A DNA stretch of 64,000 bases, taken from assembly GCA_031291675.1 (NCBI GenBank), contig JARLIO010000055.1:1-64000 (forward strand), in the 5' to 3' direction. Positions 9,140 to 19,212 of the stretch are shown in pieces. A program made the position numbers and the translations under genes. Within the stretch, counting starts at the first letter, position 1; every line of letters begins with the position of its first letter. The notes below the pieces were generated by a model. It searched no databases and had not been told where the DNA came from. It saw only the letters and a program-made list of their open reading frames with translations. Source of the stretch: Azospirillaceae bacterium (lineage in GTDB: Bacteria; Pseudomonadota; Alphaproteobacteria; Azospirillales; Azospirillaceae).

Positions 9140-10297
9140 CTATTTGCGCAACAGGAACTCGCGACCGACCTTGACCCGTTTGATCCCGTCATATTCGACG
9201 ATATCGGCGGTGGCATAGGTCTCGCTCCACCGTTCCGGCAGAAACGAGCCGGTGCCAATAACATCGATCGGGGCCTTGGCTTCGGCCATGACCCGGCATT
9301 TTGCCGGGCCGAAGCCGCTGGACGCGACAATCCTGACCTTGGTGAAGCCGGCCTGATTGAGCGCCTCGCGAACATGGTAGATCGCCGCCGCCGACACCCC
9401 GGTGCCGATCAGAAAGCGCAACTGGGTCTCGTCACGATAACCGCGGATGGCGTCGGGCACATGGCGCTCCAGCACCTCATACGACCGGGGCGGATCCAGT
9501 CCTTCGACGAACCGCCCGCCGGGGGTGTCGAGGCGCACCGACAGTTGTCCCGCAGCGGCGATGTCGGGAAAGCGTCGGCAGACCTCAAGCGAGTCGGTGA
9601 CCTCCTCGCCGAAATAATCGACCAGCACGGTCAGCGGTTCGGTCGGATGGGCTTCGTGAAACATTTCCGCGGCGCGCACCGTCGAGCCGGCATAACCAAT
9701 CAGCGCGTGCGGCATGGTCCCCAGCCCGGCGGCTTGACCGAAATAGCCCGCGGTGGCATTGGTCGCGTTGCCGATGAAGCCGACCGCCCCGACCTTGCGC
9801 CGCGCGCGTGCCGAGCCGACCGAGGCGGCATAGGCCATCATCTCGGCCATCTCGGTACCGGCACAGTGCCGCGCATCCATCGCCAGGAAGGCGACATGGG
9901 GCAAGTCGGCGCACATGGCAAAGGCATTGTAGGCCGCGACGCAGGCCGGCCCCAGCTTCATCAGCAACAAGGTCTCGAGATCGACCAGATGAAAGAACGA
10001 TCCGGTGATGTACATGATCGGCTCACCAGCGCCGATCCAACGGCCTTCACGATAGCGCAAATCGATCTCAAGATCGAAACCACGCTCCCGGGCGATCGCA
10101 TTCAGCCAATCGAGGCACAGTTGCGGTGCCGATAACACCGGTCGCCGCATGAAGACCGCGTAGGTCACCCGCTTGTCACCAAAATGGCCAACGGTCGTCT
10201 TGGTGCGCAGGAAATAGGCGTCGGTCCAGTCTGCGACTTCACTTTCGGACGATCCGGGGAAAGGCCGAAAATCGGGGCGGTTAAGCAAGGTCGTCAA
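9140..10297 (-). CDS. pncB: Nicotinate phosphoribosyltransferase family protein
   Basis: About 385 aa from a TTG at 10297 (GGAAAAGGG just before it); the frame stays open to a TTG at 10390, so the start is uncertain. Features of the NAPRTase barrel: [27 protein letters not shown] near the N-terminus, [74 protein letters not shown] at the phosphoribosyl-binding end. The family joins nicotinate to PRPP to make nicotinate mononucleotide in NAD salvage. The spacing is that of the shorter, alphaproteobacterial form. A palindrome at 10440-10457 could be its control site. Confidence 0.8.
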   Translation of the reverse strand: MTTLLNRPDFRPFPGSSESEVADWTDAYFLRTKTTVGHFGDKRVTYAVFMRRPVLSAPQLCLDWLNAIARERGFDLEIDLRYREGRWIGAGEPIMYITGSFFHLVDLETLLLMKLGPACVAAYNAFAMCADLPHVAFLAMDARHCAGTEMAEMMAYAASVGSARARRKVGAVGFIGNATNATAGYFGQAAGLGTMPHALIGYAGSTVRAAEMFHEAHPTEPLTVLVDYFGEEVTDSLEVCRRFPDIAAAGQLSVRLDTPGGRFVEGLDPPRSYEVLERHVPDAIRGYRDETQLRFLIGTGVSAAAIYHVREALNQAGFTKVRIVASSGFGPAKCRVMAEAKAPIDVIGTGSFLPERWSETYATADIVEYDGIKRVKVGREFLLRK

Positions 10298-10796
10298 CCC
10301 TTTTCCAATGGCTTGTCCTTGACCGGCACCGTGCGCCAAGACGGACGCGGCGTCGACCCGCCGCGTCGGAAATCGCCCGACACGGCGCAACGATCGCGGT
10401 CATGACTAAAACCTGTCGTTTCGTATCTCGCGGAGAATCGTATCATTTAAATGACACGAATCGCGCGGCGATTCTGAAACGCCGCGAATTTTGTCGACGA
10501 GGCCATGCCGGCGTTGCCGGTGAACAACCGGGCCAATCCGCTGTGCCGGGCCCCTGTGCCAGGCTGCCGCGGGGCGGATGGCGCGATTCGCGCCGATGAT
10601 TCTGGCGTCTTTGTCGGCGGCACGGGCGTTGCCCGCCCCCAAGGCACACCGGTCGGCCCCCGTCACGAATCCCCCTGGCACGGGCCCCGCGCCCTGCGGG
10701 CGTCCCGCTCACGCGGAACGCCCCGGTTCGCACCAACAGTTACGCGGTCACCCGGAGGTGTGTCAAAACCGGTTTTCCGCCACCGTCAGCGAACAA
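10298..10796. other. Non-coding stretch with inverted repeats
   Basis: Roughly 500 bases between the NAPRTase start and a small secreted-protein gene. The open frames here have no ribosome site and no recognisable product. The part 10420-10500 is AT-richer and holds two inverted repeats: the palindrome at 10440-10457, and GAATCGC/GCGATTC around GCG at 10458-10474. The promoter of the NAPRTase gene (minus strand) is probably here. Bases 10500-10796 are plain GC-rich spacer. Confidence 0.5.
10440..10457. promoter_or_regulatory. Candidate operator upstream of the NAPRTase gene
   Basis: A perfect 12-base palindrome TCATTTAAATGA (10443-10454), flanked by a mismatched base and then GT/AC on the two sides, gives an 18-base near-palindrome in an otherwise GC-rich region. 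It lies about 145 bases upstream of the predicted NAPRTase start, or 50 if the longer start is used. No regulator gene is adjacent. Role inferred only from symmetry and position. Confidence 0.4.
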
Positions 10797-11111
10797 TCAA
10801 TCACCCCAATCGGCGTATTTTTCGCAGATTTTATTAATCTTGGCACCTTTCCCGGTCTCGGAGAATTTCGCGAGACTACCGCGGAAATCATCCGGGGTTT
10901 CGTTCCACATGCAGGTGCACCAGGCCTGCGCCTTGGTTTGCCCCGCGATCGGGCTGAGCTCGCCGCCCCCCTCATATCTTGTCATCGAATATTTGAGGCA
11001 GGAGAGATATTGGGCATCACCCGAAGGCACTGTATTGTATTCGTCAGCACACGCCGTGCCGGCCGCGGCCAATGAAACAATCGTAGCCGCAGCAAAAAGA
11101 AAACGTCTCAT
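10797..11111 (-). CDS. Small secreted cysteine-containing protein
   Basis: 104 aa from the ATG at 11111, with GAGGAG about ten bases upstream. Residues 1-22 form a clear signal peptide (MRRFLFAAATIVSLAAAGTACA, cut before DEYN). The mature part is about 80 residues with cysteines in YLSCLKYSM, WCTCMW and KICEKY. Four cysteines suggest two periplasmic disulfides. No enzyme motif. I do not recognise the family. A longer frame reaches 11303, but its extra residues are atypical and lie before the signal peptide. Confidence 0.7.
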   Translation of the reverse strand: MRRFLFAAATIVSLAAAGTACADEYNTVPSGDAQYLSCLKYSMTRYEGGGELSPIAGQTKAQAWCTCMWNETPDDFRGSLAKFSETGKGAKINKICEKYADWGD

Positions 11112-11646
11112 CGCAGGAAAACTCCTCGGTCTTGTGTTGGATTTTTTGTTCGTGACGACAATTATGTGACTGCAGTGTGCCTTCCTGTCATCGACTGTGA
11201 ATATAATCGGATGTGGTGTGATTTGGAAAGGTTCAAAATATGTTCGGCGTGCAGAATTCTTCAGCCGGCGCACGCCGTCGGACGGATCACTTCGAGCGAT
11301 CATGGTCTTGCCAGTAATTCCACCGTACCCGGAAATCCAAATTCCGCTTCGTCACGATCGAAAGCCCTGCGATCGATTCCTTGACATCGGGAAGCACCCC
11401 GTCCAGCCACAAGGAAAACGAGAGTAGTCCGAAGTCAGCCGCTGAAATCGCTGATCGGAGCATTGTTTTTCTTGATGCGGCGTTGAACCGTGCCATGATG
11501 GCAGTTGAAACCTGATGTGGCGTTACCGCCGCTGGGCCGCGTTCGTTGGCTTCCGCCGCAGAGCGGGCGCTGGTGGTATCCCGGTCCGGAGCGTTGGGTC
11601 GGGGTCTTGACCGACCCCGATGACACATAATCGAGACTCTCTCGCC
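11112..11646. other. Intergenic region, no supported gene
   Basis: About 535 bases, AT-richer than the surroundings, between the small secreted protein (minus) and glucokinase (plus). It must carry both promoters. A CATAAT lies near 11160 on the minus strand and could be the -10 of the secreted-protein gene. Short frames on both strands (for example a 70-codon frame ending at 11287) lack ribosome sites and are not called. Confidence 0.4.
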
Positions 11647-12642
11647 ATGGCTTCCCATTCGACGGTTCTTCCTCCTGACACCGATCTCAGCCTGGTCGCC
11701 GATATCGGCGCCACCAACGCCCGCTTTGGCCTGATCGGTCCCCAGGGACTGATTGCGGCTGAAATCCTGCCCTGCGCCGGACATCCGTCGCTCGAGGCGG
11801 CGATTTTGGCGTTTTTGGCCGCGGTCGCGCCCGACGCCCATCCGCGCACCGCCGCCGTCGCCTTCGCCGGCCCGGTCACCGGCGATCGCATCAGCCTGAC
11901 CAATCATCCCTGGACCTTTTCCCGCGAAGGCGCGCGCCGCACCCTGGGGCTGGAACGGCTTGAGGTCGTCAATGATTTCACCGCGGTGGCACTTTCGATC
12001 CCGCTGTTGAGCGACTCCGACCGTATCCAGATCGGCACGGGCACCGCCGACGAGCACGGCACGATTGGCATCATCGGGGCCGGCACCGGGCTTGGGGTTT
12101 CCGGCCTGGTGTTCAGCCGCGAGGGCTGGATCGCGCTGTCCGGCGAAGGGGGCCATGTGACGATGTCACCGATCACCGAACGCGAAAGCGCGGTGCTGGC
12201 CCGGATGCGCCAACATTTCGGCCATGTTTCGGCGGAACGCCTCGTGTCTGGCAGCGGCCTGGTCAATCTCTATCAGACCTTGTCAGAACTTGATGGCATC
12301 GAGCCCCGGCCGTTGACCCCCGCCGATGTCTCGGAGTTTGCGATCCGTGACGGTGATCCGCTGTGCACCGAGGCGCTGGACATGTTCTGCGCCATGCTCG
12401 GCACCGTCGCCGGCAACCTGGCCCTGAGTCTGGGCGCACGCGGCGGTATCTACATTGCAGGTGGTATCGTCCCGCGATTTGCGACCTATTTCGCCCAGTC
12501 ACAGTTCCGCCACCGCTTCGTCGACAAAGGCCGCTTGCGCGGCTATCTCGCACCGATCCCGACCTATCTCGTGACCCATGAATTGCCGGCGTTTCTCGGG
12601 CTTCAGGCGGTGCTGCAGGGCGTGGCACCGGTTTCGCCCTGA
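11647..12642 (+). CDS. glk: Glucokinase
   Basis: 331 aa from ATG 11647; ATG 11620 in the same frame is equally possible, neither having a strong ribosome site. The phosphate-1 loop is VADIGATNARFGLIG near the N-terminus, and the second is IIGAGTGLGVSGLVF, with glucose contacts in VNDFTA and SGEGGHVTMSP. It ends LPAFLGLQAVL, typical of proteobacterial Glk (ROK-unrelated, E. coli type, about 320 aa). It phosphorylates glucose with ATP, feeding Entner-Doudoroff or glycolysis. It would handle the glucose released by the beta-glucosidase encoded at 31770-34151, but is not linked to that operon. Confidence 0.92.
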   Translation: MASHSTVLPPDTDLSLVADIGATNARFGLIGPQGLIAAEILPCAGHPSLEAAILAFLAAVAPDAHPRTAAVAFAGPVTGDRISLTNHPWTFSREGARRTLGLERLEVVNDFTAVALSIPLLSDSDRIQIGTGTADEHGTIGIIGAGTGLGVSGLVFSREGWIALSGEGGHVTMSPITERESAVLARMRQHFGHVSAERLVSGSGLVNLYQTLSELDGIEPRPLTPADVSEFAIRDGDPLCTEALDMFCAMLGTVAGNLALSLGARGGIYIAGGIVPRFATYFAQSQFRHRFVDKGRLRGYLAPIPTYLVTHELPAFLGLQAVLQGVAPVSP

Positions 12643-12696
12643 TATCCCTGTTTCGCGGGCCCGCGCGTTGCCACGTTTGCGACCCGACAGAATGAC

Positions 12697-12716
12697 GGCG
12701 GGCGATCAAGCCCGCC
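12697..12716. terminator. Hairpin between glk and a convergent gene
   Basis: Perfect 7-base arms GGCGGGC and GCCCGCC around a 6-base loop, 55 bases after the glk stop and 40 bases beyond the end of the convergent secreted-protein gene. There is no T-run, so intrinsic termination is only probable. Confidence 0.45.
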
Positions 12717-12755
12717 GGACCCTTCGCCAACAAATGGCCGGCGCCCTGTCACCAA

Positions 12756-13118
12756 TCAGTGAGATACCGCGACCTGGTCTATATTCACGCCATCTGAAGA
12801 ATGGAGAAATATGGTGCCGGTCGCGGCCGCGGTCGTGAAGATCGGCCAATACTGCGCGTCGGACGAACAGAAGGACGAATTGTCGGTCAGGATGACACAG
12901 ACACCACCGGCATAGGCGCTGCTGTAGCCGACATAATACCCGGTCCAGCCAATGGTGGCCGGCGCCAGCGTTGTGACCCCGGGCGCCGTTTCAGGCAAAG
13001 ACCCACCGCCGTGCGAACTGCGCGCCGGCGCGCCCGATCCCGCATAAGCAACCGCCACGGGAACCAAAGCGAACGCGATTGCTGTCGGGAGTGCTATGAT
13101 TCTGCGTCTTACATTCAT
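12756..13118 (-). CDS. Small secreted protein of unknown function
   Basis: 120 aa from ATG 13118, with GAGGCTCTT immediately upstream. A signal peptide (NVRRRIIALPTAIAFALVPVAVAYA) is followed by a Gly/Ser/Pro-rich stretch and then a compact part with two cysteines (GGVCVILTDNSSFCSSDAQYWPIF), probably one disulfide. It has no known motif. The sequence GACAG-TT-CTGTC at 13161-13172, 43 bases upstream, is a small palindrome that may be regulatory. Export to the periplasm or outside is inferred from the signal. Confidence 0.65.
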   Translation of the reverse strand: MNVRRRIIALPTAIAFALVPVAVAYAGSGAPARSSHGGGSLPETAPGVTTLAPATIGWTGYYVGYSSAYAGGVCVILTDNSSFCSSDAQYWPIFTTAAATGTIFLHSSDGVNIDQVAVSH

Positions 13119-13307
13119 AAGAGCCTCATCAAATTCGGTTCTACAAAGCGTCGGATCCGCGACAGTTCTGTCACGAATTCCGCCTCTGTCTTGCGGATGC
13201 ATCTGCTGTCCGTGATCCCAGGCCGGCCGCAGTGTGCGGTGACAGGATAACACGGCGTTTCCGACTTCGTCTCTGCGGAACGCACCGCCACCTCCGCCCA
13301 AGATGAC

Positions 13308-13342
13308 GGGCGGGGGTGGCTGGTCCCTGCGGTCCCCCGCCC
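13308..13342 (-). terminator. Hairpin after the dipeptide transporter operon
   Basis: Nine-base perfect arms GGGCGGGGG and CCCCCGCCC with a 17-base loop, starting 8 bases beyond the stop of the last transporter gene. GC-rich stem with no T-run. Confidence 0.5.
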
Positions 13343-13350
13343 CGCTCGCG

Positions 13351-14367
13351 TTACGAAACGGGTACCGGTGCCATCGGATCGAGCTCATCGGCATGGTGAC
13401 AAGCCACCAAACGGCCGGCCACGGGGCGCAGCACCGGCAGGTCGGTGGTGCATAGCGTTGTCGTGTAGGGACAGCGCTTGTGGTAGGGGCAGCCCGACGG
13501 CGGGTTGAGCGGTGACGGCAACTCCCCCATCGGCACCCGGTCGGCGCGCCGCAGATGGGGCGCAACCATCGGCGTTGCCGCCAGCAAGGCCCGCGTGTAG
13601 GGATGTCGCGGTTCCTGGAACAGCAGATCGCGCGGGCCGTGTTCCACCGCCCGGCCCAGATACATCACGATGACATCGCGGGCGATATGCCGGACCACGC
13701 TGAGGTCATGCGAGATGAACAGATAGGCCACGCCGAATTCGTCCTGCAGATCCATCAGCAGGTTCAGCACCTGGGCCTGAATCGAGACGTCCAGGGCCGA
13801 GACCGGTTCGTCGGCGATGACGACACGCGGGTTCAGCATCAACGATCGGGCGATTGCGATCCGCTGGCGTTGGCCACCGGAGAACATATGGGGATAGCGG
13901 TCGTACTGGTCGGGACGCAGGCCAACCTTGCTCATCATGAGCAAGGCCTTTTCGCGTCGCTGCTCCCGATCGCCTTCGCCATTGACGATCAAGGGCTCTT
14001 CGAGAATCTGCCCGACCCTCTTGCGCGGATTGAGCGAACCAAATGGATTTTGAAAAATCATTTGAACCGTTTGGCGTCGAATCCGCGGGGCGATTTCCGA
14101 CACCGGGCGCCCCTGCAACAGCAGATCACCCGACGTCGGCGGATCGATCATCGTAATCATCCGCGCCAGCGTTGACTTGCCACAACCCGATTCTCCGACG
14201 ACGGCCAGGGTCTGGGCCCGGGGCAGCCGGAACGACACGCCGTCGACCGCGCGAACGACCTGGGGCGGCAGAAACGGCCCCCGTCTCAGGACGAAATGCT
14301 GTTTGAGGTTGACGGCCTCGATCACCGGACCGTCCACCGCCGTCGCGGGCGCCTTGCTTGCGATCAT
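13351..14367 (-). CDS. dppF: Dipeptide/oligopeptide ABC transporter ATPase (DppF/OppF)
   Basis: 338 aa. Walker [11 protein letters not shown]-loop [10 protein letters not shown], signature [15 protein letters not shown], Walker [13 protein letters not shown] and the switch [10 protein letters not shown] are all intact. The C-terminal OppF-type extension carries the Cys cluster [15 protein letters not shown], which in this subfamily binds an iron-sulfur cluster. It is the last gene of a five-gene operon and its ATG overlaps the end of dppD by 4 nt. It hydrolyses ATP on the cytoplasmic side together with DppD to drive peptide uptake. Confidence 0.95.
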   Translation of the reverse strand: MIASKAPATAVDGPVIEAVNLKQHFVLRRGPFLPPQVVRAVDGVSFRLPRAQTLAVVGESGCGKSTLARMITMIDPPTSGDLLLQGRPVSEIAPRIRRQTVQMIFQNPFGSLNPRKRVGQILEEPLIVNGEGDREQRREKALLMMSKVGLRPDQYDRYPHMFSGGQRQRIAIARSLMLNPRVVIADEPVSALDVSIQAQVLNLLMDLQDEFGVAYLFISHDLSVVRHIARDVIVMYLGRAVEHGPRDLLFQEPRHPYTRALLAATPMVAPHLRRADRVPMGELPSPLNPPSGCPYHKRCPYTTTLCTTDLPVLRPVAGRLVACHHADELDPMAPVPVS

Positions 14368-15344
14368 GCCGACGGCCCTCCCTCGCTTTCAATCGGAAAA
14401 AAGCAGCGCGCGATGCCGGTTTCGTCGGCGATCAGCGGCACGGTTTCCCGTCGGCATTTCTCCTGCACGAACGCGCAACGCGGATTGAACAGGCAACCCT
14501 GCGGACGGTCGCTGATCCCCGGAACCATGCCCGGGATCGTCGGCAACCGGCGTCGGCCCAGCGCCCGTTCCGGCAACGCGTCAAGCAGCGCGCCGGTGTA
14601 GCGATGGCGGGGATGGACAAAAAGCTCATCGACCGCCCGGGTTTCAACGACCTGCCCGGCATACATGACGACGACCCGATGCGCCGTTTCCGCAACCACG
14701 CCCATATCGTGGGTGATCAACACCAATGCCATGCCCCGCTGACGTTGCAGATCGACCAGAAGGTCGAGGATTTGTTTTTGAATCGTCACATCCAACGCCG
14801 TGGTCGGCTCGTCCGCGATCAACAGGCGCGGGTTGCACGAAATCGCCATGGCAATCATGACCCGCTGGTTCATGCCGCCCGACAATTGATGAGGATAGGC
14901 TGACATCCGGCTTTCCGCCGCCGGGATACCAACCTGTTCCAACAGTTCGACGGCCCGTCGGCGCGCCGCACGCCGATCGAGCCGTTCGTGCGCCCGCAGG
15001 CTCTCGATAATTTGGAAGCCAATCGTGAAACACGGGTTGAGACTGCTCATCGGCTCCTGAAACACCATCGCAACGTCTTTGCCGGTCAAACGCCGCCGTT
15101 CACGCGGGCTCAGCGTGCGCATGTCACGACCATCAAAGTCCATGCGATCGGCGGTGATCCGGCCATTGCGGCCGATCAAGCCCATCAGGGCCAGCGACGT
15201 GACGCTTTTCCCCGACCCCGACTCCCCGACCAGCCCGACGACATCGCCGGCGTCCACGGTCAGATCGATTCCATCGACCGCACGAAATGTTCCCGTCCGG
15301 GTCGCGAATTCGACCGACAGGTTCCGAATTTCCAACAGGGCCAT
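14364..15344 (-). CDS. dppD: Dipeptide/oligopeptide ABC transporter ATPase (DppD/OppD)
   Basis: 326 aa from ATG 15344 ([13 protein letters not shown]); an upstream open frame to 15611 runs through the end of dppC and is not real. Walker [10 protein letters not shown], signature [15 protein letters not shown], Walker [13 protein letters not shown] and [11 protein letters not shown] are present. The C-terminal cysteine motif [15 protein letters not shown] matches the OppD extension. Five bases separate it from dppC; it overlaps dppF by four. It forms the ATPase heterodimer with DppF. Confidence 0.95.
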   Translation of the reverse strand: MALLEIRNLSVEFATRTGTFRAVDGIDLTVDAGDVVGLVGESGSGKSVTSLALMGLIGRNGRITADRMDFDGRDMRTLSPRERRRLTGKDVAMVFQEPMSSLNPCFTIGFQIIESLRAHERLDRRAARRRAVELLEQVGIPAAESRMSAYPHQLSGGMNQRVMIAMAISCNPRLLIADEPTTALDVTIQKQILDLLVDLQRQRGMALVLITHDMGVVAETAHRVVVMYAGQVVETRAVDELFVHPRHRYTGALLDALPERALGRRRLPTIPGMVPGISDRPQGCLFNPRCAFVQEKCRRETVPLIADETGIARCFFPIESEGGPSA

Positions 15345-15349
15345 CGCCG

Positions 15350-16255
15350 TTACCGCTTGAGTTTCGGGTCGAGGGCATCGCGCAAACCATCGCCCAACAG
15401 ATTGAAGGCCAGCACCGTGACCAGAATGGACAGACCCGGCAAGGTCACCACCCACCACGCGCTCTGGACGAATTCCCGGGCCGACGCCAGCATCGTGCCC
15501 CATTCCGGGGTTGGTGGCTGAGCCCCGAGGCCGAGGAAGCCCAGCGCGGCGGCATCCAGGATGGCCGTTGAAAAGCCCAGCGTCGCCTGGACGATCAGCG
15601 GGGCCATGCAATTGGGCAAAATCGTGTCGAACATCAGTCGCAACGATCCCGCACCGGCAACCCGCGAGGCGACGACGTAATCCTTGCCCAGTTCGGTCAA
15701 GACGGCGGCCCGGGTCAGACGAGCATAGTGCGGTAGCACCACGACCGAGACCGCCAGCATCGCGTTGACCAGCCCGGGGCCCAAAATCGCGACGACGACG
15801 ATGGCCAGCAACAGGCTGGGCAGCGACAGCATGATATCCATCAGCCGCATCACGGCGATATCGATCATGCCACCGAAGAACCCGGCGATCAGCCCCAGCA
15901 GGACCCCCACGCTCAACGAAACCGTGACCACGATGACGCCGATCGCCAGAGACAGCCGCGCGCCATACAGCAATCGCGACAGAATATCGCGACCGATGTC
16001 GTCGGTGCCGAGCGGGAAACGCCAGAGTCCACCGTCGACCCAGACCGGCGGCACCAGCCGGAAATCGCGAAACTGCTCGATGGGCGAGTGCGGTGCCAGA
16101 ATATCGGCCAGGATCGCAACGACAAAGATCGCCGTGATCACGATCAGCCCGCCGAGGGCGCCTTTGTTTTCAATAAAGCTGTGCCAGAAGCTGGCCAACG
16201 GTCCGGGCGGAGCGTTGACCTTGGCATCGTGTTCGCTGATTTCGGCCATGCTCAT
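15350..16255 (-). CDS. dppC: Dipeptide/oligopeptide ABC transporter permease (DppC)
   Basis: 301 aa (ATG 16255, or 16249 two codons later). The N-terminal membrane segment [21 protein letters not shown] precedes a periplasmic part with [23 protein letters not shown], the hallmark of DppC/OppC. It has five further membrane helices and the EAA-type loop [23 protein letters not shown], ending [31 protein letters not shown]. Its start overlaps the end of dppB. It makes up half of the peptide channel. Confidence 0.95.
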   Translation of the reverse strand: MSMAEISEHDAKVNAPPGPLASFWHSFIENKGALGGLIVITAIFVVAILADILAPHSPIEQFRDFRLVPPVWVDGGLWRFPLGTDDIGRDILSRLLYGARLSLAIGVIVVTVSLSVGVLLGLIAGFFGGMIDIAVMRLMDIMLSLPSLLLAIVVVAILGPGLVNAMLAVSVVVLPHYARLTRAAVLTELGKDYVVASRVAGAGSLRLMFDTILPNCMAPLIVQATLGFSTAILDAAALGFLGLGAQPPTPEWGTMLASAREFVQSAWWVVTLPGLSILVTVLAFNLLGDGLRDALDPKLKR

Positions 16256-17262
16256 CTCCCGTGCCGAATGCGTGGGTTGAGCGCGCCATAAAGCAGATCA
16301 ACGGCCAGGTTGACCAGCATGACCAGGGTCGCCACCAGCAACACCCCGCCCTGTAGCACCGGATAGTCACGGCGATTGATCGATTCAATCAGCCATTTGC
16401 CAATGCCGGGCCACGAGAAAATTGTTTCCGTCAGAATTGCCCCGCCCAGCAGCGTGCCGACCTGAAGGCCGATCACGGTCACCACCGGAATCAGAGCATT
16501 GCGCAAGGCATGGAGACCAACGACCCGAAAGCTGCTCAGCCCCTTGGCCCGTGCGGTGCGAATATAATCCTCGCCCAGAACCTCCAGCATCGCCGAGCGG
16601 GTCATCCGGGCGATCACCGCCAGCGGAATGGTTCCCAGCACCAGCGCGGGCAGGATCAGGTGCCGCACCGCCGAGCGGAACGCCCCCGGATCGTCCGACC
16701 ACAAGCTGTCGATCAGCATCAGGCCCGTGACCGGATCAACATCGTAGATCGCGTCAATCCGTCCCGACACCGGGGTCCAACCCAGATTGACGGAAAACAG
16801 CAGGATCAGCAGCAAAGCCCACCAGAAGATCGGCATGGAATAGCCGGCCAGGCTGACGCCCATCACCGAATGATCAAACAGCGAACCGCGCCGCACCGCC
16901 GCAATCACCCCGGCCGGCAGCCCCAGTACGATGGCAATCAGGATCGCGCACACCGACAATTCCAGGGTCGCCGGAAACAGCGTGGCGAATTCATGCAGAA
17001 CCGGCGTCTGGGTCACGATCGACAGACCCAGATTGCCATGCAGGATCTGGACAATGTAGGCATAGAACTGATGCCACAGCGGCTGATCGAGCCCCATCTC
17101 ATGACGCAGCAGCGCCAGGCGTTCGGGCGCAATCCCCCGCTCCCCGACCCGCACTTCGATCGGATCCCCGGGAACCAGCCGGATCAGGAAAAAACTGAGA
17201 AAGGTCACACCCAGGAAAGTTGGAATGACCATCGCCGCGCGGGAAACCACAAAACGTAACAT
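16252..17262 (-). CDS. dppB: Dipeptide/oligopeptide ABC transporter permease (DppB)
   Basis: 336 aa from ATG 17262, with GGAGGGG just upstream; the open frame to 17340 has no second ribosome site. The start MLRFVVSRAAMVIPTFLGVTFLSFFLIRLVPGDP is the usual first helix of DppB. It has six membrane segments, the EAA-type loop ARAKGLSSFRVVGLHALRNALIPVVT and FSWPGIGKWLIESINRRDYPVLQGGVLLVA. The gap to dppA is 154 bases with GC-rich dyad sequence, which often lets the binding protein be made in excess. Confidence 0.95.
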   Translation of the reverse strand: MLRFVVSRAAMVIPTFLGVTFLSFFLIRLVPGDPIEVRVGERGIAPERLALLRHEMGLDQPLWHQFYAYIVQILHGNLGLSIVTQTPVLHEFATLFPATLELSVCAILIAIVLGLPAGVIAAVRRGSLFDHSVMGVSLAGYSMPIFWWALLLILLFSVNLGWTPVSGRIDAIYDVDPVTGLMLIDSLWSDDPGAFRSAVRHLILPALVLGTIPLAVIARMTRSAMLEVLGEDYIRTARAKGLSSFRVVGLHALRNALIPVVTVIGLQVGTLLGGAILTETIFSWPGIGKWLIESINRRDYPVLQGGVLLVATLVMLVNLAVDLLYGALNPRIRHGR

Positions 17263-17416
17263 AACCCCTCCAGCAGACGACACCAGCCGCTGCCGCAATC
17301 GCCCATCCGATCGCAACACCCGGCATACGGTCCCCGTCAAGCAGCAAGGGATCCCCCCCTGCCGCCCGGCGGGGACCGCGATACCGGCCCCCGCGTTACA
17401 CTGGCACCGACCCGTG

Positions 17417-19012
17417 TTATTTCAGGCCGACACCTTCGAAAATATGCAGTCCCAACGGAATGATCTTGTAGTTGGTGACCTCTTTGCGGATCGGCTCATA
17501 GACGATCGAATGCGCGATCGTGACCCACGGGGCCTCTTCCTTGAAGATCACCTGTGCCTGTTCATAGAGTTTGGCGCGCTCGGCCTGGTCACTGATCTGT
17601 TCGGCCTTGACAACGAGATCGTCAAACGCCTTGTCGCACCATTTGGACACGTTGTTGCCGCCGACGCGCGCCGCGTCGCAGCCCAACAGCACATGCAGGA
17701 AATTATCCGGATCACCGTTGTCGCCGGTCCAACCAAACAGGGCCATCTGATGTTCGCCCGCCTGCATCCGCTTGCGGTATTCGCCCCATTCGTAGCTGAC
17801 GATCTTGGCGGTGATCCCGACCTTGGCCAGATCGGCCTGCATCATCTCGGCCATACGCCGGGCATTCGGGTTATAGGGACGCTGCACCGGCATCGCCCAC
17901 AAATCGGTTTCAAAACCGTTGGGATAGCCGGCCGCGGCCAACAGTTCCTTGGCCTTTGCCGGGTCGTAGGGATAGTCGGTCACCTGGTTATTATACGACC
18001 ACATGATCGGCGGAATCGGGTTCTTGGCGACCGTGCCCGAACCCTGGAACACCGCGTCGACGATGGTCTTGCGGTCGATCGCATAGTTGATCGCCTGGCG
18101 AACCCGCTTGTCGTCGAACGGCTTCTTGGTGACGTTCATCGACAGATAGCCGATATTGAGCCCTTCCTGATGCGGAAGGTCGATCGCGGCGTCCTGCTTC
18201 ATCGCGGCCAGATCGGCCGGATTGGGGTAGGGCATCACCTGGCATTCGCCAGCCTTCAGCTTGGCATAGCGAACCGACGCATCCGGCGTGATCACGAACA
18301 CCAGACCGTCAATCGTCTGCTTGCCGCCGTAGTAATCGGCAAAGGTCTTGTAGCGGACGATCGCGTCCTTCTCGTATTTCACCAGCTGGAACGGACCGGT
18401 TCCGACCGGATCCTGATCGATGCGGTCGGCGGCACCGGCCTTCAGCAACTGCGCCGCATATTCCGCCGATAGAATCGAACCGAACGGCATCGCGAGATCG
18501 GCGATGAAGGGCGACTCCGGACGCGTCAGGACGACCTTGACCGTGTAATCGTCGACCTTGTCGATCGATTTCAGCAGCGTCGGCATTCCCATGTCATTGA
18601 AATAATCGTAGGCTGCGCCCGAGATATTATGAAACGGATTGTCGGACTTCCACTGGCGCTCGAAAGTAAAAATGACATCGTCGGCATTGAAATCACGGGT
18701 CGGCTTGAACGCGGCCGTCGTCTGCCACTTGACGCCGTGGCGCAGCTTGAAGGTGTAGATCAGGCCATCGTCCGAGACCGTCCAGCTCTCTGCGAGACCG
18801 GGTGTCGTTTCGGTCTTGCCGCGGACGAATTCGACCAGCCGGCTGTAAATCGGCATCGACGCATCGAAGCTGGTGCCGGTCGTGTTGACCTGAGGACCAA
18901 AATTCTCCGGACTTCCCTCGGAACAATAGACCAGTGTCTTTGCTATTGCCGGCGCCGCGCACAGGGTCGCGATTGCCACGCCCAGGGCCGCACCGCGTAG
19001 ACCGATCATCAT
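17417..19012 (-). CDS. dppA: Periplasmic dipeptide/oligopeptide-binding protein (DppA, SBP family 5)
   Basis: 531 aa from ATG 19012, preceded by GGGAGAT. The signal peptide (IGLRGAALGVAIATLCAAPAIA) ends before KTLVYCSEGSPENFGPQVN. Family-5 binding-protein marks: PGLAESWTVSDDGLIYTFKLRHGVKW, VGTGPFQLVKYEKD, and DKRVRQAINYAIDRKTIVDAVF. CSEGSPENF and LFGWTGDNGDPDNFLHVLLGC are close to E. coli DppA, so dipeptides (or haem/ALA) are the likely ligands. It is the first gene of the operon, transcribed away from thiM. Confidence 0.94.
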   Translation of the reverse strand: MMIGLRGAALGVAIATLCAAPAIAKTLVYCSEGSPENFGPQVNTTGTSFDASMPIYSRLVEFVRGKTETTPGLAESWTVSDDGLIYTFKLRHGVKWQTTAAFKPTRDFNADDVIFTFERQWKSDNPFHNISGAAYDYFNDMGMPTLLKSIDKVDDYTVKVVLTRPESPFIADLAMPFGSILSAEYAAQLLKAGAADRIDQDPVGTGPFQLVKYEKDAIVRYKTFADYYGGKQTIDGLVFVITPDASVRYAKLKAGECQVMPYPNPADLAAMKQDAAIDLPHQEGLNIGYLSMNVTKKPFDDKRVRQAINYAIDRKTIVDAVFQGSGTVAKNPIPPIMWSYNNQVTDYPYDPAKAKELLAAAGYPNGFETDLWAMPVQRPYNPNARRMAEMMQADLAKVGITAKIVSYEWGEYRKRMQAGEHQMALFGWTGDNGDPDNFLHVLLGCDAARVGGNNVSKWCDKAFDDLVVKAEQISDQAERAKLYEQAQVIFKEEAPWVTIAHSIVYEPIRKEVTNYKIIPLGLHIFEGVGLK

Positions 19013-19212
19013 TGCATATCTCCCGATACCGTTTGATGGGTCGCTGGCCGCTTGAATATCGTCAGCGGACACACCCCAAGCTCTTGAGATAAGCGCGGCG
19101 TTGTCCGACTGTCAATGTGAGGCTCGATCAGCGATGCCAACGCCGAGTGAGCGGTTATAGTATGTCACAGGGTGATGGCGATTTTCGCCGTTCGACGGGA
19201 AGAGGCTGGATC

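Noticed and set aside
11287-11520. About 70-codon minus-strand frame (starting MARFNAASRK) in the glk upstream gap
   Set aside because: No ribosome site and no recognisable similarity; left as intergenic sequence.
19013-19212. TPP riboswitch before thiM
   Set aside because: The conserved CUGAGA and GAACCUGAU words are absent.
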